Shown: one piece after another, positions 47,077-54,546 of the stretch | Numbering within the stretch: position 1 is the stretch's first letter | Layout of the letters: each line of letters starts with the position of its first letter | Assembly (NCBI GenBank): GCA_021783235.1 | Contig: JAJXUD010000015.1 | Span: 1 to 64,000, forward strand | Direction of reading: 5' to 3' | DNA: 64,000 nucleotides | From: Myxococcales bacterium | Lineage (GTDB): Bacteria; Myxococcota; Myxococcia; Myxococcales; JAKAPL01 | Translations under genes and position numbers: made by a program | Notes under the pieces: model-generated | Databases searched by the model: none | Seen by the model: only the letters and a program-made list of their open reading frames with translations | What the model was told of the DNA's origin: nothing

Positions 47077-48399
47077 TCAGCGCCCCACACCGTAACGCTG
47101 CAGCAGCCGGTGAAGGTAGTTGCGGTGGATTCCCGACATCCGGGCAGCGGCCGAGACGTTGCCCTCCGAGCGCTCCAGAAGCGCGCTCAGGTAGTCCCGG
47201 GTGAATTCGTCGAGCATCTTCTCCTTGGCCGCCTTGAACGGGAGCTCGGCGCTCGAGGCCGCCGTGGGGTCGGCGGCGCCTCGGCCGCGCGCAGGGGGCG
47301 GCACGAGCATCGCATCGACCCCCGCGAGCGCCCGCTCGACGGAGTTGCGCAGCTCCCGCACGTTCCCCGGCCAGGGGTGCGCGTAAAACAGATCGAGCAG
47401 CATCGCCGACGGCTCGAAGCTGCCGCGGCCCATCGCGTCGACGAAGTGCCGGATGAGCAGCGGAAGATCCAGGGGCCGCTCGCGCAGCGGGGGGATCTTC
47501 GCGAGCACCACCGCGAGCCGAAAGTAGAGGTCGCTGCGGAAGCGACCCGCCGAGACCTGCTCGTCGAGGTCCCGGTGGGTGGCCGCGAGGATGCGGACGT
47601 CGAAGGGACGCTCGACGTCCTCGCCGAGACGCTTGACGAGGCGCATCTCGAGCGCGCGCAAGAGCTTCGGCTGGAGATCCTGGGGCAGCTCGCCGATCTC
47701 GTCGAGGAAGAGCGTCCCGCCGTTCGCCTGGAGGAGCGCGCCCTTCCGGTCGGCCGCCGCGCCGGTGAAGGCCCCCCGCAGGTGACCGAAGAGCTCGCTG
47801 TCTGCGAGGGTCGCGGAGAGCGCGCTGCAGTCGACGGTCACGAAGGGGCCCGAGCGCCGCGGCGACGCCTCGTGGACCGCCCGCGCGAGCACCTCCTTGC
47901 CCGTCCCGGTCTCGCCCTGCAGCAGGATCGTCGCGTCCGAGGCGGAGACGCGCTCGAGCAGATCGAAGAGGCGGAGCATGGCGGGAGCGCGGCCCACCGC
48001 CCCGCCGAAGCGACGGCTGCCGTCGGCACCGGTTCGGCCGCCGCCGATTCGAAGTTCGATCGCGGACTCCCCCAGGCGAAGCAGCGCTCGATCGGTGAGG
48101 CGCAACTCATGGAGTCGCGCCCCTCCGAAGAAGGAGCCGTTCTTCGAGTCGAGATCGCGAACGACGGCCTCGGCGCGTCCGACCTCGATGGAGAGGTGGC
48201 GCCGCGAAACCGTCGGGTCACGGAGCTGGACGGCGCAGCCCTCCTCGCTGCCGACGACGGCGGTTCCCTCCGCGAGTTCGACGACGAGACCCTGATCGGG
48301 CCCCTCGGCGACCCGGAGCACCGCCCTGGTCGCCGAGGACGGCTCAGCGGGGTCGGAGCTTCCGGAGCGAGCGGGGGCGAGCGTCTTCGTCTGATCCAT
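47077..48399 (-). CDS. FHA-domain sigma-54 transcriptional activator
   Basis: 440 aa enhancer-binding protein. FHA domain (about 25-118: [35 protein letters not shown]) replaces a response-regulator receiver. AAA+ domain 130-360 has GETGTGKE (Walker A), [15 protein letters not shown] with the sigma-54 loop [19 protein letters not shown] (Walker B) and [12 protein letters not shown] Fis-type HTH ends the protein ([20 protein letters not shown]). Activation would depend on phosphothreonine binding from a Ser/Thr kinase; a PAS histidine kinase lies upstream, a Ser/Thr kinase 4 kb away. Confidence 0.95.
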   Translation of the reverse strand: MDQTKTLAPARSGSSDPAEPSSATRAVLRVAEGPDQGLVVELAEGTAVVGSEEGCAVQLRDPTVSRRHLSIEVGRAEAVVRDLDSKNGSFFGGARLHELRLTDRALLRLGESAIELRIGGGRTGADGSRRFGGAVGRAPAMLRLFDLLERVSASDATILLQGETGTGKEVLARAVHEASPRRSGPFVTVDCSALSATLADSELFGHLRGAFTGAAADRKGALLQANGGTLFLDEIGELPQDLQPKLLRALEMRLVKRLGEDVERPFDVRILAATHRDLDEQVSAGRFRSDLYFRLAVVLAKIPPLRERPLDLPLLIRHFVDAMGRGSFEPSAMLLDLFYAHPWPGNVRELRNSVERALAGVDAMLVPPPARGRGAADPTAASSAELPFKAAKEKMLDEFTRDYLSALLERSEGNVSAAARMSGIHRNYLHRLLQRYGVGR

Positions 48400-48470
48400 C
48401 GGACACGCCTATCGTTCAGCCAACTCTGCAGCTTACCACGCTGGCGCGATCGAGAGCGTCCAACCGACGG

Positions 48471-48535
48471 CTGGACCACGTTGTGCGGCTCCCTCGCCGC
48501 GACCGCCGTCTGCTGCGGCATGAAATCCTCCGCCC
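48471..48535 (-). pseudogene. Decayed fragment of a DUF1015 gene 5' end
   Basis: About 45 of 50 bases match the parent at 45199-45248 (the AKDPHNVVQ region), followed by TGAAATCCTCC, which matches the start-codon and ribosome-site region of the same gene (45338-45348) with a change. So the start and GGAGG site are joined directly to codons about 37-50, deleting the part between. Read from ATG 48521 it gives QQTAVAAREPHNVVQ and then nothing sensible. Confidence 0.65.
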
Positions 48536-48643
48536 CCGAGGTCTCGACCCCTGGAGCGGGAACGGAAGCGGGCAGCCCAAGAGGGGGTGGTTCAAGAGCT
48601 TCGGCGGGCTCCGGCGATCCCGAGGGAGCGAGCCTCGCTGCCT

Positions 48644-49783
48644 TCAGGGCGCTCGGGGGAGGACGACGATGAACGTCGAGCCCTTGCCGGCCTCGCTCTG
48701 GACCGTGATCGTGCCCCGGTGCGCCTCGACGATCTGGCGCGCGATGTAGAGTCCCAGCCCGAGGCCGCCGTACTGGCGCGTCGAAGCGGCCCGCTCGAAC
48801 CGCTGGAAGAGACGCCCGAGGGTCGCCTCGTCGATCCCCAAGCCCTGGTCCCTGACGACGAGGCGGACCGCGTCGTCGCCGCCCTGCAGCTCGACCTCGA
48901 TGGGCTTTCCGGCCCCATACTTGAGCGCGTTGGCGATCAGGTTCGAGAGAAGCTGCTCCAGGCGCAGCCGGTCCCAGCAGCCCACCGCCGGCTCCGCTGC
49001 CTTGACGAGAATCCGGGCACCCCGGAGCTCGGCTTCGCGGGCGAACTGCTCGCTCACCTCGCGGGCGACCTCCGCGAGATCGAACCGCTGCCGGTCGAGG
49101 GTGAGACGGCCGGCGCCGATCCTGGCGACGTCGAGGAGGCCATCGACGAGGCGGACGAGGCGGGCCGTCTGCCGCTTGATGAGATCCAGGCTGCCCGCGA
49201 TCCGAACGTCCTGCTCCCCGGCCTTGGCGAGGGCGCGGCCCAGCATTTCGAGCTGGAGGACGAGGGGCGTGAGCGGCGTCTTCAACTCGTGCGAAGCGAT
49301 CTGGAGGAACTCGTCGCGCGCCTTCAGCGCCTCGATGGCCGACTCCCGCCGTACCTGCTCCGCGTTGAGCTTCGCCTGGAATCGCTTCTGCTCCGAGATG
49401 TCGCGGACCACGGCGATGATGAACGTGCCCCGGCGCGTGGACAACGGGCTCAAGCTGATCTCGGTCGGGAATTCGCTGCCATCCTTGCGGCGCCCCCAGA
49501 GATCCAACCCCACGCCCATCGGCCTCGTCCGCGGCTCCCGGAGATAATGCTGCCGGTCGCTCAGGTGCCGCTCCCGGTAGCGCTCGGGCACCAGATCCTC
49601 GATGCGTCGACCGAGCAGATCCTCGCGCGAATAACCGAAAAGCCGCTCGGCTCGCTGGTTGGTGACGACGATGACGCCCTGGCCATCGACGACGATGATC
49701 CCGTCTGGAGCCGCCTCGAGAAAGCTCTCGAGCGCACCGGGGCCCGAGAGGCCGAGTTCCCTCAGTCTCCCTTCCCCTCCCAT
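48644..49783 (-). CDS. PAS-domain sensor histidine kinase
   Basis: 379 aa soluble kinase: PAS domain (about 18-130: GIIVVDGQGVIVVTNQRAER, LFGYSREDLLGRRIEDLVPE), coiled linker, HisKA with ASHELKTPLTPLVLQ and an ATPase domain with NLIANALKYG, DQGLGIDEATLGRLF and GGLGLGLYIARQIVEAH. No membrane helix. ATG 49783 is chosen because PAS follows immediately; longer frames upstream lack coding character. Adjacent to the FHA activator with 244 bases between. Confidence 0.9.
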   Translation of the reverse strand: MGGEGRLRELGLSGPGALESFLEAAPDGIIVVDGQGVIVVTNQRAERLFGYSREDLLGRRIEDLVPERYRERHLSDRQHYLREPRTRPMGVGLDLWGRRKDGSEFPTEISLSPLSTRRGTFIIAVVRDISEQKRFQAKLNAEQVRRESAIEALKARDEFLQIASHELKTPLTPLVLQLEMLGRALAKAGEQDVRIAGSLDLIKRQTARLVRLVDGLLDVARIGAGRLTLDRQRFDLAEVAREVSEQFAREAELRGARILVKAAEPAVGCWDRLRLEQLLSNLIANALKYGAGKPIEVELQGGDDAVRLVVRDQGLGIDEATLGRLFQRFERAASTRQYGGLGLGLYIARQIVEAHRGTITVQSEAGKGSTFIVVLPRAP

Positions 49784-50064
49784 GTCCTCGCGATCGTTCA
49801 AGCCTCGAGACCTCGACAGTCCAAAGGTGACGAGCGAATGATGTATCCACCTGGCGACCCGGCGTCCAGGAGGCGCGCAAGGGCGCGTTCGGACGAACCC
49901 TTCCCTGCCTGGCGGCGTGGCTTTCACCGACCAGCGCGCGAGCGGCGCCGACATGCGATCGAATCAGATGGCTGATCGGTCCAGCGTCTTCGCCAATCGG
50001 CCGAGTCGCACCTGGGGAAGTGACGCGGCTCGTTGGTCGAATCGGGGACCGCTGATCGGCGGAC

Positions 50065-50520
50065 TCACGGACCTGATCGGCCGAGTGAGGCGCCAGGGAC
50101 ACGGAGAGGGCCAGCGTGCGCGTCGAGGAAGAGCTCCACCTGCCGCTGGATCTCGTCCCGGACCCGCCGGAACGCCGCCAGCCGCTCCTCCTCGCGGCCC
50201 ACTGCCGCCGCCGGGTCGTCGAAGGACCAGTGGAGCCGCGCCTTCGCCTCGGGCCAGACCGGGCAGCTCTCGCTCGCCCGGTCGCAGACGGTGATCACCC
50301 AATCGAAGGGCTGGCCGACGAACGCCTCCAGCCCCTTCGAGCTCTGCCGCGAGATGTCCACGCCGGCCTCGCGCATGACCCGCGTCGCCAGCGGATGGAG
50401 CCCCTGGGGCCTCGTCCCGGCGCTGAACGCCTCGACCTTCCCACCGCTCCTAAATCGCGCCCAGCCCTCCGCCATCTGGCTGCGGCACGAGTTGCCGGTG
50501 CAGAGAAACAAGAGCCTCAT
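50065..50520 (-). CDS. arsC: Arsenate reductase, thioredoxin-coupled
   Basis: 151 aa low-molecular-weight phosphatase-type arsenate reductase. CTGNSCRSQMAEG is the catalytic P-loop; the two cysteines used for the redox cascade are in VCDRASESCP. Reduces arsenate to arsenite for export by Acr3. ATG 50520 overlaps the acr3 stop by 4 bases. Third gene of the ars operon. Confidence 0.92.
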   Translation of the reverse strand: MRLLFLCTGNSCRSQMAEGWARFRSGGKVEAFSAGTRPQGLHPLATRVMREAGVDISRQSSKGLEAFVGQPFDWVITVCDRASESCPVWPEAKARLHWSFDDPAAAVGREEERLAAFRRVRDEIQRQVELFLDAHAGPLRVPGASLGRSGP

Positions 50521-51614
50521 ACGCCCTCCGAGACGCCTCGCGAACGGGGCGACGCTTCGACCTCCGAGCCGCCGGGCGCGGACGGCCCCGCGGGGAAGAG
50601 CCGCTCTCGCAGCCAGAGCGAGAGGTAGACCAGCCCCAAGAGCGCCGGCACCTCGATCAAGGGGCCGACCACCCCGGCCAGGGCTTCGCCCGAGGAGATG
50701 CCGAACAGCCCGACGGCGACCGCGATGGCCAGCTCGAAGTTGTTCCCGGCCGCCGTGAAGGAGAGCGCCGCCACCTGGTCGTACGAGAAGCCGAGCGCCC
50801 TCGAGAGCAGGAAGGCGAGGAGGAACATGATCGCGAAGTAGAGGACCAGCGGCAGCGCGATGCGGGCGACGTCGAGCGGCGCGCGGAGGATGCGGTCGCC
50901 CTGCATCGCGAACATGAGGACGATGGTGTAGAGCAGGCCCAAGAGCGCCAGCGGAGCGATCCGCGGCACGAATCGCGTCTCGTACCAGGCCTCTCCGCGC
51001 GCCCGCTCCAGCCCGAACCGGGTGAGCGCGCCGGCGGCGAGCGGAATGCCCAGGAAGACGAGCACGCTCCGCGCGATCATCCAGATGGAGACGTGAAGCG
51101 CCGCGCCGGCCGCGCCGAACCAGGTGGGGATCACCGTGATGAACAGCCAGCCGAGCAGCGAGTAGAAGCCGATCTGAAAGAGGGAGTTCAGCGCCACCAG
51201 CACCGCCGCGATCTCCCCGTTGCCGCAGGCCAGCATGTTCCAGATGAGCACCATGGCGATGCAGCGCGCCAGCCCGATCAGGACGAGGCCGGTCCGGTAG
51301 TGCGGCAGATCGGGCAACAGGAGCCACGCCAGCGCGAACATCACGAGCGGCCCGACCAGCCAGTTCAGCACGAGCGAGGTGCCGAGGAGCTTCCGGTTCA
51401 GCCCGGACTGGCGGAGCTTCCCGTACCGGACCTTGGCCAGCACGGGGTACATCATCAAGAAGAGCCCGACGGCGATCGGGAGCGAGACGTCGCTCACCTT
51501 CACCTGGTCGAGCAGCGCCCCGAGCCCCGGGGCGAGGCGGCCGAGCGCGATGCCCAGGGCCATCGCGGCGAGAATCCAGACCGGCAGGAGCCGGTCGAGC
51601 AACGAGAGCTTCAT
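50517..51614 (-). CDS. acr3: Arsenite efflux transporter Acr3
   Basis: 365 aa bile-acid/arsenite transporter with about ten helices, including LVLIGLARCIAMVLIWNMLA with the Cys of Acr3 and AALSFTAAGNNFELAIAVAV, the characteristic Asn-Asn-Phe-Glu motif. Exports arsenite from the cytoplasm. ATG 51614 is chosen because it overlaps the arsR stop (ATGA); a GTG at 51620 is possible. Confidence 0.93.
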   Translation of the reverse strand: MKLSLLDRLLPVWILAAMALGIALGRLAPGLGALLDQVKVSDVSLPIAVGLFLMMYPVLAKVRYGKLRQSGLNRKLLGTSLVLNWLVGPLVMFALAWLLLPDLPHYRTGLVLIGLARCIAMVLIWNMLACGNGEIAAVLVALNSLFQIGFYSLLGWLFITVIPTWFGAAGAALHVSIWMIARSVLVFLGIPLAAGALTRFGLERARGEAWYETRFVPRIAPLALLGLLYTIVLMFAMQGDRILRAPLDVARIALPLVLYFAIMFLLAFLLSRALGFSYDQVAALSFTAAGNNFELAIAVAVGLFGISSGEALAGVVGPLIEVPALLGLVYLSLWLRERLFPAGPSAPGGSEVEASPRSRGVSEGV

Positions 51615-51973
51615 TTGCACGCGCCCGGCCCACGGGACGCGAGGAGCCGCGCCACGTCTCGGCGGAGCGGCTCCTCTCCGGCGAAGCCACGCGCGAGCCG
51701 ATCGAGCTGCTCTCGGCTCGCCGGATCCGACTGCCTCGCGAGCTTGAAGTAGACCCAGCTACCCACGCGCCGCCGCTCCACGACCCCGGCGCGATGGAGG
51801 ACGCCGAGCTGGCGGGAGGCGTTGGGCTGGGAGAGACCGAGGGCCTCCTCCACGTGACAGACGCAGAGCTCCCCGTGCGAGAGCAAGGCGACGATTCGGA
51901 TCCGGGTCTCGTCTCCCAGCGCCTTGAAGACGCGGGCGAGCGGCGCGACGTCGGCGACGATTCTTCGGCTCAT
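51611..51973 (-). CDS. arsR: ArsR-family metalloregulator
   Basis: 120 aa from ATG 51973 (ATG 51985 also possible) winged-helix repressor. LCVCHVEEALGLSQPNASRQL holds the CxC arsenite-sensing cysteines and the DNA-recognition helix; VFKALGDETRIRIVALL is the family N-terminus. Expected to repress arsR-acr3-arsC until arsenite binds. A longer frame to 52102 crosses the divergent kinase start and is rejected. An A/T-rich inverted repeat lies at the start. Confidence 0.92.
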   Translation of the reverse strand: MSRRIVADVAPLARVFKALGDETRIRIVALLSHGELCVCHVEEALGLSQPNASRQLGVLHRAGVVERRRVGSWVYFKLARQSDPASREQLDRLARGFAGEEPLRRDVARLLASRGPGACK

Positions 51974-51977
51974 TGGA

Positions 51978-52001
51978 ATGCGCATATCGGAATGTATGCA
52001 T
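51978..52001. promoter_or_regulatory. Candidate ArsR operator
   Basis: Imperfect inverted repeat ATGCGCATA-N8-TATGCAT, a low-GC island in GC-rich DNA, right before arsR and within the divergent spacer to the Ser/Thr kinase. Spacing and A/T content fit ArsR/SmtB operators. Confidence 0.55.
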
Positions 52002-52092
52002 TTCAGCAACCACCGCCCCCGCCTGAACAGCTCGGACAGGATGGCGGCGGCTTCGTGGGCGCCCTCGAACCCGCCTATAATGCGGCCGATCA

Positions 52093-53574
52093 ATGGCACC
52101 ATCGGTGGCAGCGCTCAACGGGCGGTTCAGGATCGTCAGCCGGCTCGCCTCGGGCGGGATGGCGGAGCTCTTCCTCGCCGAGCAGATGGGCCGGGGAGGC
52201 TTTCGCAAGCAGGTGGCCATCAAGCGGATCCGTCCCGAGCTCGCGGCGGAGCCGGAGTTCGTCGAGATGTTCCTCGACGAGGCGCGCATCACCGCTCAGC
52301 TCCAGCACCCGAACGTCGTCCAGCTCTACGAGCTCGACGACACCGACGGCGCGCTCTGCCTCGTGCTCGAGCTCGTCCGCGGCGTCTCGCTCGCGGCCCT
52401 CCGCCAGCGGCAGGTCGGCTCCTTCCCTCCGCCCCTCGCCGCCTTCGTCGCGAGCGAGGTCGCCCGAGCGCTCGCCTACGCGCACGCCTTCCGGGACGCC
52501 GAGACCGGCCACCCGCTCGGAATCGTCCACCGCGACGTCAGCCCGCAGAACATCCTGATCTCGCAGGAGGGGCTGATCAAGCTGGCCGACTTCGGCATTG
52601 CGAAGGCGGCCGGGAACCTCCAGCGGACCAAGACGGGCCAGCTCAAGGGCAAGGTCTCGTACGCCTCGCCAGAGCAGCTCGCGAACGCGCCCGTCGACGG
52701 CCGCACGGACATCTGGGCCCTCGGGGTCGTCCTCTTCGAGCTGCTCACCGGCCGCCGCCTCTTTCCGACGAGCAGCGAGGCCGCCGCGGTCACAGCGATC
52801 CTCGAGGCCCCCATCCCGGACGCGCGGGAGCTCGCCCCGGACCTGCCCGAGGAGCTCTGCGCCGTCCTCCGCTCCGCGCTCGAGCGCGTTCCAGCGGCTC
52901 GACTCGGATCCGCCGCGCTCTTCGCGAATCGCCTCGAGGCCTTCGCCGCGCGCGCGGGGCTCCGCGACGGGCGGGAGGCGCTGGTCCGCTGGGCGGGACC
53001 GAACCTCTCGCCGGCCGCACCGGCCATCGCCGGTCGAACCGCCCCCATCATCCCCGGGGAGACGCTCTCCGCCCTGCGCCCGACCGTGCGCAGCGGCTGG
53101 ACGAGGAGCCTCCTCGTCCGGGTGGCGCTCGGGAGCTGCGCGGCCGCGCTCGTCGGCACGACTGGCTGGCTCGGCCTCTCGCGGCACGCGGCGCCTCTCA
53201 CGGCGGCGGCGAGGATCGCAAGCCCACCGCCGGCGAAGGAGACCTCCCCGGCGCGCCCGAAGGCCCCGCCGGCACCGGCCCCGCAAGTCGCTTCGGCGCC
53301 GAGCCGAGCCACGAGCGCGCCCGCCCGCCCCAAGCGCCGCGACGGGAGGGCCGGCTCGCTCGACGTGAACACCGAGCCCTGGTCGGAGGTCGAGCTCGAC
53401 GGGAGGGCGCTCGGCATGACTCCACTCGCGAACGTCCCGCTCTCGCCGGGCCGTCACCGGCTCCTCTGCAAGAACCCGGAGACGAATACCCATGCCGCCG
53501 AGGCGCTGAACGTCCGGCCGGGGCAGCACATCACCCGCTTTCTGCGGCTCGGCAGGGGTGCGGCGGCGCGCTGA
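52093..53574 (+). CDS. Ser/Thr protein kinase with membrane helix and PEGA-like tail
   Basis: 493 aa eukaryote-like kinase. Glycine-rich loop SRLASGGMAELF, VAIKRI Lys, HRDVSPQNIL catalytic loop, DFGIAK, and a Ser-Pro-Glu activation segment (SYASPEQL) are intact, about residues 11-275. A single membrane helix (about 340-360), a Pro/Ala-rich linker, and a C-terminal PEGA-like domain (LDVNTEPWSEVELDGRALG, TPLANVPLSPGRHRLLC) follow. Could supply phosphothreonine for the FHA proteins in the window; that link is inference. ATG 52093. Divergent from arsR. Confidence 0.93.
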   Translation: MAPSVAALNGRFRIVSRLASGGMAELFLAEQMGRGGFRKQVAIKRIRPELAAEPEFVEMFLDEARITAQLQHPNVVQLYELDDTDGALCLVLELVRGVSLAALRQRQVGSFPPPLAAFVASEVARALAYAHAFRDAETGHPLGIVHRDVSPQNILISQEGLIKLADFGIAKAAGNLQRTKTGQLKGKVSYASPEQLANAPVDGRTDIWALGVVLFELLTGRRLFPTSSEAAAVTAILEAPIPDARELAPDLPEELCAVLRSALERVPAARLGSAALFANRLEAFAARAGLRDGREALVRWAGPNLSPAAPAIAGRTAPIIPGETLSALRPTVRSGWTRSLLVRVALGSCAAALVGTTGWLGLSRHAAPLTAAARIASPPPAKETSPARPKAPPAPAPQVASAPSRATSAPARPKRRDGRAGSLDVNTEPWSEVELDGRALGMTPLANVPLSPGRHRLLCKNPETNTHAAEALNVRPGQHITRFLRLGRGAAAR

Positions 53575-53600
53575 GCGAAGGCCCGCGCGGCGCTCCCACG

Positions 53601-54323
53601 CTACCAGACGAGAAAGACGCCGAGCCCCGCGAGCGCCAGCAGGGCAGCCCCAGCGAACAGCTCGTTCGCGGTGCGCGCCCGGCCCTGGGCGAGCGCCTGA
53701 TCCCGGAGCGAATCGCTCTGGAAGTAGTCGGTCTGGTAGGCCCCGGCCGCCGAAGTCTTCGCCGCGGCCCCCTCGAAGAGCCCCGCCCCGCCGGCCGCCA
53801 CGGCGCCGACCGCCAGCCCAGCGGCGACCCATCGGCTCACGCGGGAGGGCGGGGGCTTTACGGCCTCGGCGATCGACGGCGGACCGATCGGTGGAGCGGC
53901 GGCCCACGGTGCCGCCGAGACCGCGCGCGGAGCCTGCCTCGGCGCCCGAGGCGCGGCGGCCTGGCCACGCCGCAGCTCGCGGAGCAGATCGGCGCGCGCC
54001 CTCTCGAAGATCTGAACGACCTTCGGCGAGGTACCCGCGGGCAGCCGCAGCTCGGCGCGCAGCGTCAGCGCGGTGCGAAATGCCTGGAGCGCGTCCTCGT
54101 CGTCCGCCGCGACGGTCGCGACGAGCCCCAGGTAGAGGTACGCCTCGGCGCGCCGGCCTTCGTCGGCGTAGCCGGTGGCCCGCAGCAGCGCCACCCGGGC
54201 GCCGTCGTAGTCGAACTGGTGATAGAGCCGCTTCCCGAGATCGAGCGAGTCCGCCCTCGCGAGCGTCGAGGCGAGCAGCAGCAGCGGGACGAGGGAGAGA
54301 CGGGGCGGGGCGAGCTTCAGCAT
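53601..54323 (-). CDS. TPR-like exported protein with C-terminal membrane helix
   Basis: 240 aa: signal peptide (LSLVPLLLLASTLARA), a helical repeat region (LGKRLYHQFDYDGARVALLR, AYLYLGLVATVAADDEDALQ), a Pro/Ala-rich linker and two hydrophobic stretches near the C-terminus (AAGLAVGAVAAGGAGLF, FAGAALLALAGLGVFLVW). Not recognised as a known family. Such TPR/PEGA-kinase neighbours are common in myxobacteria, where they may form scaffolds. Convergent with the Ser/Thr kinase gene, 26 bases apart. Confidence 0.7.
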   Translation of the reverse strand: MLKLAPPRLSLVPLLLLASTLARADSLDLGKRLYHQFDYDGARVALLRATGYADEGRRAEAYLYLGLVATVAADDEDALQAFRTALTLRAELRLPAGTSPKVVQIFERARADLLRELRRGQAAAPRAPRQAPRAVSAAPWAAAPPIGPPSIAEAVKPPPSRVSRWVAAGLAVGAVAAGGAGLFEGAAAKTSAAGAYQTDYFQSDSLRDQALAQGRARTANELFAGAALLALAGLGVFLVW

Positions 54324-54546
54324 CCCGACTCCAAGTACTAGCGGAAGCCTCGGCGACTGTCCATTTGGCGCGGGCTCGCTGCCGCCCGAGGAGCGATACT
54401 TTTTGTGGGCACTGCCGCGTCGAGAGGGCAGTCCGGGCGGAACAGACGACCGTCATTTCGGTCGCTTACGAGGTCCGCCTTCGCCGCAACGGACTGGCAT
54501 GAAGGGTGCGTTTCGAACCCACGGACCCTCTGCCCAGGAGCGCACG

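Noticed and set aside
49969-50100. Direct repeats of TGATCGG and ATCGGCCGAGT in the spacer before the PAS kinase
   Set aside because: Three short copies with irregular spacing in GC-rich DNA; not distinguishable from chance, and 49784-50064 shows no other structure.
54340-54546. tRNA-like or structured RNA text (GGGTGCGTTTCGAACCC) before the beta-helix gene
   Set aside because: Only a T-arm-like stretch; no acceptor or anticodon stem could be drawn.
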